A stretch of DNA of 53,134 nt from an uncultured Lentisphaerota bacterium. Lineage in GTDB: Bacteria > Verrucomicrobiota > Lentisphaeria > Oligosphaerales > CAITYL01. Where the stretch lies: contig CAIXRA010000022.1 in NCBI GenBank assembly GCA_903921725.1, positions 1 through 53,134 on the forward strand, read 5' to 3'. The notes beneath the pieces were generated by a model. That model did not search any database and had not been told where the DNA came from. It saw nothing but the letters and a program-made list of their open reading frames with translations. Shown here in pieces: positions 36,804 through 44,547 of the stretch (position 1 is the first letter of the stretch; each line of letters opens with the position of its first letter). The position numbers and the translations under genes were made by a program.

Positions 36804-37571
36804 TCAGGTGCCCGAAAGGACTTGGGTGACCTTGCCCGTGTACGGGTTGAGTTCAATGCTGAGGTAGTTCTTTTCGTTGGTTATGCGGAGGGCGCTTCCG
36901 TCGGGGGGCAGGACACCCTGCACCACCTTGATGTAGGCCGAACCGGTGTCGTAGGCGGGAGTGCCGGTGCGCTTGAAGATGACGGCGCGGCAGTCGATGG
37001 TCGCGGGGGTGCTGGTGCCGACGTCAATGGGGACGTTCTTCACCAGAAAGCCCTTGTCGGACATGTCGCTGCCGGTGCCGCCGCTGTAAGTAGGGGTTAT
37101 GTTCAGCTCCAGGATGACGGCACCGATGGGGAGGAAGTCCCAATTGCTGCCCGGAAAAAATCCGCTTGTCACATCGTCGCTGGTGCCCGGGGTTCCGTCG
37201 GCGCCGTTGTCGAGAATGAACGCGCCCCCGTCATACACCCAGGCGCTGCCGTTGTATTTCACCGCGCAGAGGCGGAAGGCGGTGTACCAGAGGATGGGCG
37301 CCTTGGTGTTGGATGAGAGGGTGCTGGAGGCCGGTATCAGGAGTGCGATGCACTTGTGGTTGGAGAGCGCCTGCTGGCGGGCCAGCCGGAGCTGGGAGGT
37401 GACCATGCGGGCACCGACATCCACGCCGTTGCCGATGGCCATGCGCTCCAAGGTCGGGAAGGAGAGGCCGAGGAGCATCACCATGATCCCCATCACGACA
37501 AGAAGTTCCACGAGGGAAAAACGCCGTCTTCGGCGGCTCGGCCCGGAACCTGTTGGGAGAATGCGTTTCAT
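36804..37571 (-). CDS. GspH/FimT-like minor pseudopilin
   Basis: 255 residues. A very basic leader (PSRRRRR) then FSLVELLVVMGIMVMLLGL; Glu5 is present and -1 is Arg. LRLARQQALSNHKCIALLI matches the GspH/FimT pattern. First gene of the operon; the shared upstream motif lies about 100 bp before it. Confidence 0.82.
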   Translation of the reverse strand: MKRILPTGSGPSRRRRRFSLVELLVVMGIMVMLLGLSFPTLERMAIGNGVDVGARMVTSQLRLARQQALSNHKCIALLIPASSTLSSNTKAPILWYTAFRLCAVKYNGSAWVYDGGAFILDNGADGTPGTSDDVTSGFFPGSNWDFLPIGAVILELNITPTYSGGTGSDMSDKGFLVKNVPIDVGTSTPATIDCRAVIFKRTGTPAYDTGSAYIKVVQGVLPPDGSALRITNEKNYLSIELNPYTGKVTQVLSGT

Positions 37572-37668
37572 GCTTCCAGCCCGCCTTGCTGAGGGTTGCC
37601 TGTTCAAAGGCCATATCCGGCCGGGTTTTTCCCGTAAAAGGTAACGCCGCTCTCTATCGAACAATGTG

Positions 37669-37685
37669 TATGAAACAGGCGGGAT
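37669..37685 (-). promoter_or_regulatory. conserved motif upstream of pseudopilin operon
   Basis: Minus-strand ATCCCGCCTGTTTCATA, followed by CACATTGTTC. It matches the motif before pilM (11266-11282) at 14 of 17 positions in the same orientation to the genes, and lies 97 bp before the GspH-like start codon. No confident -35/-10 pair was found nearby. Confidence 0.45.
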
Positions 37686-37808
37686 TTCAAGCGGGGGCCC
37701 TGCCGGACGGGTAAAAATATTGTCTTTTGTTCCCGTGCTTGGCGTGGCCGCGCCGCCTTGCTTCCGCTGCGCCGGCTTGTCCGAAAACAGCCGGAGTCTG
37801 TGCGGGGA

Positions 37809-39152
37809 TTACTTGTCGATAATCAGCAGGACGCCGCAGAGGTCGTCGGAGGACGCCTTGCGCGCCGTCCCGTCGCTGAAGTCAACCACATAACGCAGCA
37901 TGGTGACGCTTGTGCCGCTGCCCGCCCCGGTCCAGAACATGCTGGTGCGGCTGTGCTTGGGGAAGAAGGCGCCGTTGATCCGCGCCCAGTCGTCCTTCTG
38001 CTGTTTGAGGGCGAGAATCGACGCCAGTTCCTGCTGGGTCGGCAACCGCGCGCCCAGTTCCTCCGCCCGGCTGCGGGCGTCGGCCAGGGTGAGGATTTCA
38101 TTGGCGTCATAGACCACCCAGGTTTTGCCGAGCATGGCATCGGCCACACGCCCGGCCTCCTTGACGGAAAAGCGTCCGGGGTTTGCCCTGAACAGCGACG
38201 CATCCTGGTTCGGCCGTCCACTCAGGCTGCTGCCGGTGAAATAGGCGTGTTTGTCCTCGCCGGTTGCGGCGGCGGGCGCGGCGGGTGCGGGGCCTGCCGC
38301 CGCAGGTTGCGGCGCGGCGGCGGGAAGCACGTTGAGGGTCACGGCGGCCGGTTTCATCAGTGCGACATCGGCCAGGATGATGTCTCCGGAGGCATCGGCC
38401 ACCAGCACGGGGGTTTGCTCGTTTTTCTGGTTCTCGTAGGTCCAGTCCTTGACGCTCTTGCGCACGTAGGCGGCCAGCGCCTTGTGCGTCACCTTCCGGT
38501 CGGCGTTCGCCGCCTTTCCGGACAATCCCTCCAAGACGGCGGAGGTGAATACGCTGTGCCGGTCCTGCTTGTCCGGCCAGGAGACCTGATCCTTCTCGCA
38601 GGACAGCAGCATGACCAGGTTCCCCGACTTCTTCAGGTCGGGTGTGATGCCGCTCACCCCCTTGGCGGCCCCGGAATGGCAGGCGTCAAGAATCATGACC
38701 TTCTCCTTGGCCTTGCAGGCGGCGAACTGATCCTTGATCCATGTCAGGCTGACGCCCTTGGTCAGGTCGCCGTCCGTCGGCACGAGGAAGCTGCTTCCGT
38801 TGTAGGTGACGCCGTGGCCGGAAAAGAAGAAGAGGATCTTGTCGTCCACCTCGGCCACCTGAGCCAGACGCTTGATGGCGCGCTCGACGTTGCCGATGGT
38901 GGGGAGGCTGTTGACGTTGGACTGGTTGTCCACCAGCAGCGTGATGTGGCTGGCCGGGTACCCGATCCGCTCCAGCACGCCCTTGAGCGCGATGGCGTCG
39001 GCGGCGCAGACCTTGAGTTCGCCGACGGCCTCGCACTTGTCCACGCCGATGAGCAGCGCCCACTTGTCGCCGGCGGCGCGCGCGGGGGCGGCGAGGCCGG
39101 CGGCCAAGGCCAGGGATGCAAGCAGGACGGGAAACGGTTTCAGCGCAGCCAT
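37809..39152 (-). CDS. exported caspase-family (C14) protease with Lcl-like C-terminal domain
   Basis: 447 residues. Signal peptide (MAALKPFPVLLASLALAAGL, cleaved near ARA|AG). The caspase p20-like domain covers about 30-250, with the catalytic dyad His113 in FFFSGHGV and Cys158 in ILDACHSGAA. An Ala/Pro linker (about 290-315) leads to a C-terminal region with LADARSRAEELGARLPTQQE and FWTGAGSG, like DUF1566/Lcl C-type domains. GGAGAG precedes the ATG. It is the last gene of a three-gene operon of exported proteins. It could process surface or periplasmic substrates; target unknown. Confidence 0.85.
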   Translation of the reverse strand: MAALKPFPVLLASLALAAGLAAPARAAGDKWALLIGVDKCEAVGELKVCAADAIALKGVLERIGYPASHITLLVDNQSNVNSLPTIGNVERAIKRLAQVAEVDDKILFFFSGHGVTYNGSSFLVPTDGDLTKGVSLTWIKDQFAACKAKEKVMILDACHSGAAKGVSGITPDLKKSGNLVMLLSCEKDQVSWPDKQDRHSVFTSAVLEGLSGKAANADRKVTHKALAAYVRKSVKDWTYENQKNEQTPVLVADASGDIILADVALMKPAAVTLNVLPAAAPQPAAAGPAPAAPAAATGEDKHAYFTGSSLSGRPNQDASLFRANPGRFSVKEAGRVADAMLGKTWVVYDANEILTLADARSRAEELGARLPTQQELASILALKQQKDDWARINGAFFPKHSRTSMFWTGAGSGTSVTMLRYVVDFSDGTARKASSDDLCGVLLIIDK

Positions 39153-39192
39153 GATGTACTCTCCGGGGCGGATGGCCCCCGTGCTTTTGCCG

Positions 39193-40293
39193 TTACTTTC
39201 CGGCGTCCTGGGTGAAGGAAAAGGTTTTGACGCAGTCGAACTTGAAGGTTTCGGTGAGGAGCTTGAGGCGGGCCTCCGCCGATCCGGCCTTGGTCAACTG
39301 CTCCGCGATGTCCGCATAATTGTGGATCTCGGTGCGGCTGGCGCAGATGTAGAGGATGTTGGGCCCCGGCGTGGTGTCCAGCTTGAAATAGCGCGGCTGG
39401 TTGGCGGAGTCCGGGCCGGGGACGACGTACTCCAGGTCGACGCGGCAGTAGTTGTCCCGGGGCTTCGCCTTGCGCCCGAACTGCTTCTCGAACTGCGCCT
39501 CCCAGTCCTCGCAGGGGAAGAGCAGGGCGGCCTGCTGGTCCGACCCGAACAGGAAGACGTACACGTTGGCGTCGGCGTCCGCGGCGAAACGGAGGTTGAA
39601 CTGGTCGCTGCCGCCCTTGAGCGTCTCCCCCTCCTTCACCGCCCATTCCTTGACCGGCGCGCCCGGCCCGGCCTCGCGCTGGGCGGTCACCGTGAGGTGG
39701 ATGTCGTCCACCGTCGCGACCTCCTCCGCCTCGCGCCCCGCCGCCCGCCGCATGTACTTGAACAGCTCGCGGAGGGCCGGGGTGGTCGGCGTCGCGACCG
39801 ACTGCGCGGTCAGCACGTTGCCGTTGCGCGTGCCGATCAGGCGCAGCTCGACGGTGACCTGCTCCTTGCCGGGCGTCAGCACGCCGACAATCAGGAAATC
39901 GGCCTTCTCCAGGAAGCCGGCGGGGGCGCTGTTCTCCTTGCGGTTCTCCTTGACCATGTTGGTGATCCAGAGCTTCTGTTCGTCCATCACGCTGGTCAGG
40001 TTGAGCCGCGACTGGACGCGCAGCCACTCCGGCTTTCCGGCGAGGAGCTGCCGTTCGACAATCTGTGCGGCCACCACGCCCAACTTGCGGATGTTCTGCT
40101 CGGAGTCCACCAGCGGCACGGTGGCGACCGTCAGTTCCTTGCCGTCTGGGTTCCGCTGGGCCAGCGCGGCGCGGAGGGCGGCCGTCGCCGGCGCAAGCTT
40201 GGCCTCCAGTTCCTGCCCCGTCTCGGCGCGGAGCGACGGCCCCGCCACTAAAAGGAGCGGGAGCAGAAGAAGGAGTTTCCGCAGCATGATCAT
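39193..40293 (-). CDS. exported FlgO/DUF4384-like protein
   Basis: 366 residues (364 from ATG 40287). Signal peptide LRKLLLLLPLLLVAGPSLRA. The first half resembles FlgO/CsgG-type folds: VATVPLVDSEQNIRKLGVVA, FLIVGVLTPGKEQVTVELRL, DGNVLTAQSV-like NGNVLTAQSV. The second half resembles DUF4384: NLRFAADADANVYVFLFGSD, ALLFPCEDWEAQF, PNILYICASRTEI. DUF4384 domains are often found with bacterial caspases, as here. It starts 4 bp after the upstream gene. Confidence 0.7.
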   Translation of the reverse strand: MIMLRKLLLLLPLLLVAGPSLRAETGQELEAKLAPATAALRAALAQRNPDGKELTVATVPLVDSEQNIRKLGVVAAQIVERQLLAGKPEWLRVQSRLNLTSVMDEQKLWITNMVKENRKENSAPAGFLEKADFLIVGVLTPGKEQVTVELRLIGTRNGNVLTAQSVATPTTPALRELFKYMRRAAGREAEEVATVDDIHLTVTAQREAGPGAPVKEWAVKEGETLKGGSDQFNLRFAADADANVYVFLFGSDQQAALLFPCEDWEAQFEKQFGRKAKPRDNYCRVDLEYVVPGPDSANQPRYFKLDTTPGPNILYICASRTEIHNYADIAEQLTKAGSAEARLKLLTETFKFDCVKTFSFTQDAGK

Positions 40294-40297
40294 CTGT

Positions 40298-41593
40298 TCA
40301 TCCCCGTTTCTTCCGCATCATGACGGCGGCGCCCAGGATGCCGGCGGCGAGAAGGATGCCGATGATGACGGCCGGAACCAGCAGGCCGCCCGCCGGTTTC
40401 GCCGCTGCGGGCGGGGCCAGAGCCGGGGCCGTTCCGTCGCCCGACGGCGCGGCTGTGCCGCCTGCTGCGCCGGCGACCGGGCGGGCCGTGACTTTCCGCG
40501 GGCCGCTGATGCTGCCCTCAAGCTTGCCGCCGCTGAGCCCGGCAATCAGCCCGGCAACCGCCTCGGCCTTGATCCGGCCGATGACCCGGACCACGGCGAT
40601 GCCGTCCTCCGGCGCCTCCACGATCTCCGCCTGGTTCACATTCTCCGCCTTGCGTAGTTTCTCGACCAGCGCGGCGACGGCCGCGTAGCCCGAATCGGAG
40701 ATCTCGAGCGTAATCGAGGAGCCGATGTCCAAGTCGCGGGTCCAGTGGGCGAGGATGCGGTCCATCACCTCCGGGAAAGCTGCCACGACGGCTTTTCGAC
40801 AGGCGTCCTGCAGCCCGTTGGTGTCGGAGCTTCCAGCCCGTCCGGCGGCGTTTTTGGAGGCCAGGATCTCGGCGCTGTCGCGGTGGCTGACGGTGACCTT
40901 CATCTCAACGGCCGCCATGTTCATCTTGGCGCCGTACACCTCCTCCGCTTTCTTGCTGCCGGTGGCGGTCACGGTCACGCCGTAGGGCGCACCCATTTTC
41001 AGCTTCAGCTGGGCGGCCTTCTTTGTGTTGCCGGCGGCGAGGGCGCGCTGAACCTCGCGCTCAAGCGCCTCGCCGGCGGTCCTGCCATCGAGCACGGCCA
41101 GGCCGGTCTTGTCCAGCTCATCCATGAACGCGCCCTCAATCCAGCTGTCAATTCCCGGTTCGCTGCCGGATTTGAGCTCCACCTTCACGGCGAACTGGGG
41201 GCGGCCAAGCAGTTCGATGAGATTCTGGATGGCCAGGAAATCGTCGTTCATCTTGCCGCGGACGCATTCCGCGCGAAGTTTGACCAGGTAGGTGTCGTCG
41301 GCCGTGCGGCGCTTTTCCGTCACCTTGTAGGAGCGAACATAGCCGTTGGCGCGGGTGATCATGGCGTCGCGGATCAGGGTGAAGTCCACGACCTTGCTCT
41401 GGGATTCGAGCGCGACGCCGACGGCCTCGCGCACCGCCGTGCGCAACGCGTCCTGTTCGGCGGCGTCGTAGGAAAGCTCCGACTCGCCCTGGGCGGAGAG
41501 CTCGACGGGGGCCTCGTCGGCGGCCTGAAGCCCGCCGCATGTCATCAGAAGGCCTAGGGAAACACCCAGCAGTCGGTGCAAGGAAATCCTCAT
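40298..41593 (-). CDS. exported FlgT/LPP20-like protein with C-terminal membrane anchor
   Basis: 431 residues. Signal peptide (LLGVSLGLLMTCGGLQA). Residues about 30-115 resemble the FlgT N-terminal/LPP20 fold: AEQDALRTAVREAVGVALES, ITRANGYVRSYKV. A middle region and a BON-like part with ALVEKLRKAENVNQAEIVEA follow, then a Pro/Ala linker and a C-terminal helix (VPAVIIGILLAAGILGAAV) ending in MRKKRG. That places the bulk outside the membrane with a cytoplasmic tail. First gene of the caspase operon; AAGGAG precedes the ATG. Confidence 0.7.
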   Translation of the reverse strand: MRISLHRLLGVSLGLLMTCGGLQAADEAPVELSAQGESELSYDAAEQDALRTAVREAVGVALESQSKVVDFTLIRDAMITRANGYVRSYKVTEKRRTADDTYLVKLRAECVRGKMNDDFLAIQNLIELLGRPQFAVKVELKSGSEPGIDSWIEGAFMDELDKTGLAVLDGRTAGEALEREVQRALAAGNTKKAAQLKLKMGAPYGVTVTATGSKKAEEVYGAKMNMAAVEMKVTVSHRDSAEILASKNAAGRAGSSDTNGLQDACRKAVVAAFPEVMDRILAHWTRDLDIGSSITLEISDSGYAAVAALVEKLRKAENVNQAEIVEAPEDGIAVVRVIGRIKAEAVAGLIAGLSGGKLEGSISGPRKVTARPVAGAAGGTAAPSGDGTAPALAPPAAAKPAGGLLVPAVIIGILLAAGILGAAVMMRKKRG

Positions 41594-41665
41594 GCCAATG
41601 ACTCCTTTTTCAAGATGATGTTGCAGTCGGACGGAGAACGATGCATTGCAATGTCAACTAATCGA

Positions 41666-41694
41666 ACAGTATCATGAGGCAGGGCCGCTGTCAA
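41666..41694 (-). promoter_or_regulatory. candidate promoter of the caspase operon
   Basis: Minus-strand TTGACA (perfect -35) and TACTGT with a 17-bp spacer, about 75 bp before the start codon at 41593. The rest of the 432-bp divergent gap (41594-42025) shows no gene; no cobalamin riboswitch was recognised in front of the B12-type gene. Confidence 0.55.
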
Positions 41695-41957
41695 AGTTGA
41701 GCCGCGCCAAAATTCAGGGCTTCGGAGGGCGGCGGACGAACGGCGGTCTTTTGCCGCCGGCATCCTCGCGGGATACCCGAAAAAGGATGGGGCTGTTCCT
41801 TTTCCGGGGTTGCCAAAGCCGCGTGCCGGTTTCCATGTTTGCTTCCATGGAAGCTCCCCCATGGCCCCGGCTCAAGCTCAAAACTTTGATAACATCCGGG
41901 ACAGAAAAGACATGTAACCGGTCGGCGACCAGTAGTGTACTTGGAGGTAGACGCTGG

Positions 41958-41985
41958 TTGCAACCTCATGGCTGGCAACTACAGT
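41958..41985 (+). promoter_or_regulatory. candidate promoter of the radical SAM cluster
   Basis: TTGCAA and TACAGT spaced 16 bp, about 40 bp before the first start codon of the cluster. A TAAAAT at 41989-41994 has no matching -35. Confidence 0.35.
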
Positions 41986-42025
41986 AGTTAAAATTACCCT
42001 GATTCATTTTCACACATCATGGCGC

Positions 42026-43435
42026 ATGAATAAATCAAAATTACAAATAGACGGCAATTCTTCCCCAAAGCGCCTACTCATCCTACTCCCTGGCGGCCAG
42101 CCGCACCGGCTGGTGCTGGGGCCATTCAAGACCTCGTTCCGCGAGGCGCCGCTGACCGGGACGATGTTGGCCGCGCTGGTGCCGCCTGAGCTGGATCTTG
42201 AGGTCACGGTGGTGGATGGCAGCGTCTCACCGATTCCGCTAGAGGAAAAGTTCGATCTGGTTGCCATCAGCCTGATTACCGGCATGGCGCTCAATGGATA
42301 CGAGCTGGCAAAGCATTTCCGTAAATCCGGCGCCACGGTCGTGCTCGGTGGCGTGCATGTCTCGCTGTTGCCGGAGGAGGCGCGGCCGCATGCCGACTCC
42401 ATTGTCGTCGGGTTCGCCGAACAGACCTGGCCGCAACTGCTCCGCGACTGGGTTGCCGGCCGGATGCAGCCGGAATACCGCCGTGTGGGTTCGGCCTGCG
42501 TGGTCGGACTCCCGCATGCGCGGCGTGACCTGCAAAAGCCGTTCGGCTACATGATGCCGCGCACCATCAACGCCACCCGCGGCTGCCGCCAGGCCTGCGA
42601 TTTTTGTGTCGCGCCCGCCGTGCCCATGGGCTGGGCGACCCGTCCCGTCGGCGAAGTCGTTGCCGAAGTCAAAACCCTGCGAGGCGGCACCTTCGCTTTC
42701 CACGACCTCAACCTGGCCGACGACGTCGAGTACGCCAAGGAACTGTTCACCGCGCTGCGTCCGCTGAAGAAGGAGTGGGGCGCGCTCGTCTCCACCAAGA
42801 TCGTGCAAGATCCGGAACTGCTTGACCTGATGGCTGGCTGCGGCTGCAGCTACCTGCTCATCGGCTTTGAAAGCGTCAGCAACTCCGCGCTGCGCGGCAT
42901 GCGCAAAGGATTCAACGCCCCGGCGCAGTACCGCGATGTGGTGTCCGCGCTGCACTACCGCAATATCGTCGTCCAGGGCTGCTTCATTTTCGGACTCGAC
43001 GACGATACGCAGGAGGTATTCCCCAGCACCGTCGCCGCCATTGACGAGCTGCGCATCGACATCCCGCGCTTTGCGCTGTACACGCCGTTCCCCGGCACCC
43101 ACGCCTACAAACGGCTCAAGGCCGAGGACCGCATCCTGCACGAGAACTGGCGCTACTACGACACCCAGCACACCGTCATCAAGCCCAAGCAGATGTCACC
43201 CGCCGAGCTGGACCGCGGCTTCATCTGGGCGTGGCGCGAGAGCTTCAAGTTCGGCATCGCCGCCAAGCGCATCCGGTTCCACAAAAACACCCGCATCTCC
43301 GCCGTCGGCAACCTCGCCTACCGCCTCTACGGCCACCGCCTGAAGCGGGACGCCGACCGTTTCCCGCAAACACCCGATGTCATTTCCGCCTGGCAACAGC
43401 CGCCGCCGGCCCACACGGGGGGGGGTGTAGGATGA
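42026..43435 (+). CDS. B12-binding-type radical SAM protein (cluster enzyme 1)
   Basis: 469 residues. An N-terminal Rossmann-like B12-binding-type domain (about 15-145: LLILLPGGQPH, LVAISLITGM, VVLGGVHVSLLPEEA) lacks the DxHxxG base-off histidine motif. The radical SAM core follows, with the 4Fe-4S cluster motif C187-x3-C191-x2-C194 (RGCRQACDFC), AFHDLNLAD, LIGFESVSNSAL and VQGCFIFGLD, as in methyltransferases and ring-forming enzymes of this class. The extreme C-terminus is a Pro/Gly-rich tail over a run of nine G residues (43417-43425). First gene of the cluster, joined to the next by ATGA. Confidence 0.85.
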   Translation: MNKSKLQIDGNSSPKRLLILLPGGQPHRLVLGPFKTSFREAPLTGTMLAALVPPELDLEVTVVDGSVSPIPLEEKFDLVAISLITGMALNGYELAKHFRKSGATVVLGGVHVSLLPEEARPHADSIVVGFAEQTWPQLLRDWVAGRMQPEYRRVGSACVVGLPHARRDLQKPFGYMMPRTINATRGCRQACDFCVAPAVPMGWATRPVGEVVAEVKTLRGGTFAFHDLNLADDVEYAKELFTALRPLKKEWGALVSTKIVQDPELLDLMAGCGCSYLLIGFESVSNSALRGMRKGFNAPAQYRDVVSALHYRNIVVQGCFIFGLDDDTQEVFPSTVAAIDELRIDIPRFALYTPFPGTHAYKRLKAEDRILHENWRYYDTQHTVIKPKQMSPAELDRGFIWAWRESFKFGIAAKRIRFHKNTRISAVGNLAYRLYGHRLKRDADRFPQTPDVISAWQQPPPAHTGGGVG

Positions 43436-44547
43436 TCAAAATGCCATGGAACAACCAGACGGCCCCAAACTTCATGATTGAGGTGACCAACGCCTGCAAC
43501 CTGAAATGCCGCGCCTGTTACAAAAAACATGGAACAACCTTCAAGACGCTGGAACAGGTGCGGCAGGACCTTGACGTTGGCACCAACCTCCGCCCCGTCC
43601 ATACCGTAACCATTTCCGGCGGTGAACCGACCCTGCACCCCGAACTATGCCGCATCATTGAACTCGTAAAACAGTGCCGAGTCCATGTCTTTCTCCTCAC
43701 CAACGGCGTTCTACTGGATCGCAAGTACCTCCTGCAACTCAAGCAAAGCGGGCTGGATTCCATCCTTTTCCATGTGGACGGCGGGCAGCACCGTCCTGAT
43801 CTGCCGTCGGAACCGGAGTTCGTCGACATCGAGAAACGTCTTTGCGAGCTGGCACATCTGGCCGCCGACTGCGGCCTCGACGTCTCCGTCTCCGCCACCC
43901 TCTACGGCAACAAGACTGGTTCCCTCCGGGAGATGGCGGACTTCGTCTTCCGCACCCCGGAAATCACCTTTCTCTTCATCTCCAAAGGAATTATCCCAGA
44001 ACATCACACTCCCGTGAATGATGACGGAACCACCTGTCAACAATCCAATCTCAGCGCAGGCGACATACAGTCCTTTTTCAAAACGGATTACAGCATTGAG
44101 CCGTTCGCGTACATTCCAGCGCAGGCGAGCGACAGGATTTCATGGCTTTCGTACTTTGTTCCGATTGTGTATCATGGCCAGCAACGTTCCGTCTTCCGCA
44201 TCCGTTCCAACTGGTTGGATACCTGGCAAATGAAAATCCCCCAATTGCTGATAGGGCGCTACATTCACAAGACCACGCAAAACACCGGTCTCACCTTGCT
44301 GCGGGCGGGCCTGAATGCCATTACCACCCTCCGCCCCATTCAATTTCTTCGCTTTGTTGTGGCCGCACTGTCACCCGGCAGCATGGTGCGGCACAAGATG
44401 ATTGCCTACGATACCGGCCCAATTCGGCGGGAGGACGGAAGCGTCGAGCACTGCGAGTATTGTCCCACGGCCATTGTCAGGGGCGGTGTGCTGCTGCCCT
44501 GCTGTGTGGCCGACTACGGCGACGGTGGGCAGGAGAACACGCCATGA
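43432..44547 (+). CDS. radical SAM protein (cluster enzyme 2)
   Basis: 371 residues. Cluster motif C22-x3-C26-x2-C29 (ACNLKCRACY), SAM-binding VTISGGEPTLHPEL, and FLLTNGVLLD. The middle has the unusual ILFHVDGGQHRPDLP; the C-terminus has HCEYCPTAIVRGGVLLPCC, a SPASM/auxiliary-cluster-like cysteine set. It is a paralogue of cluster enzyme 4 along its length. ATGA overlaps with both neighbours indicate coupled translation. Substrate unknown. Confidence 0.85.
   Translation: MIKMPWNNQTAPNFMIEVTNACNLKCRACYKKHGTTFKTLEQVRQDLDVGTNLRPVHTVTISGGEPTLHPELCRIIELVKQCRVHVFLLTNGVLLDRKYLLQLKQSGLDSILFHVDGGQHRPDLPSEPEFVDIEKRLCELAHLAADCGLDVSVSATLYGNKTGSLREMADFVFRTPEITFLFISKGIIPEHHTPVNDDGTTCQQSNLSAGDIQSFFKTDYSIEPFAYIPAQASDRISWLSYFVPIVYHGQQRSVFRIRSNWLDTWQMKIPQLLIGRYIHKTTQNTGLTLLRAGLNAITTLRPIQFLRFVVAALSPGSMVRHKMIAYDTGPIRREDGSVEHCEYCPTAIVRGGVLLPCCVADYGDGGQENTP

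Noticed and set aside
37758..39215. 485-codon open frame antisense to the caspase gene
   Set aside because: No motif, no ribosome site; the opposite frame has a signal peptide and catalytic dyad.
41590..41862. 90-codon minus-strand frame upstream of the FlgT-like gene
   Set aside because: It runs through the candidate promoter and start region of the caspase operon, and has no family pattern or ribosome site.
41594..42025. Cobalamin riboswitch before the B12-type radical SAM gene
   Set aside because: No B12-box-like conserved core or supporting stems seen; only promoter-like hexamers.
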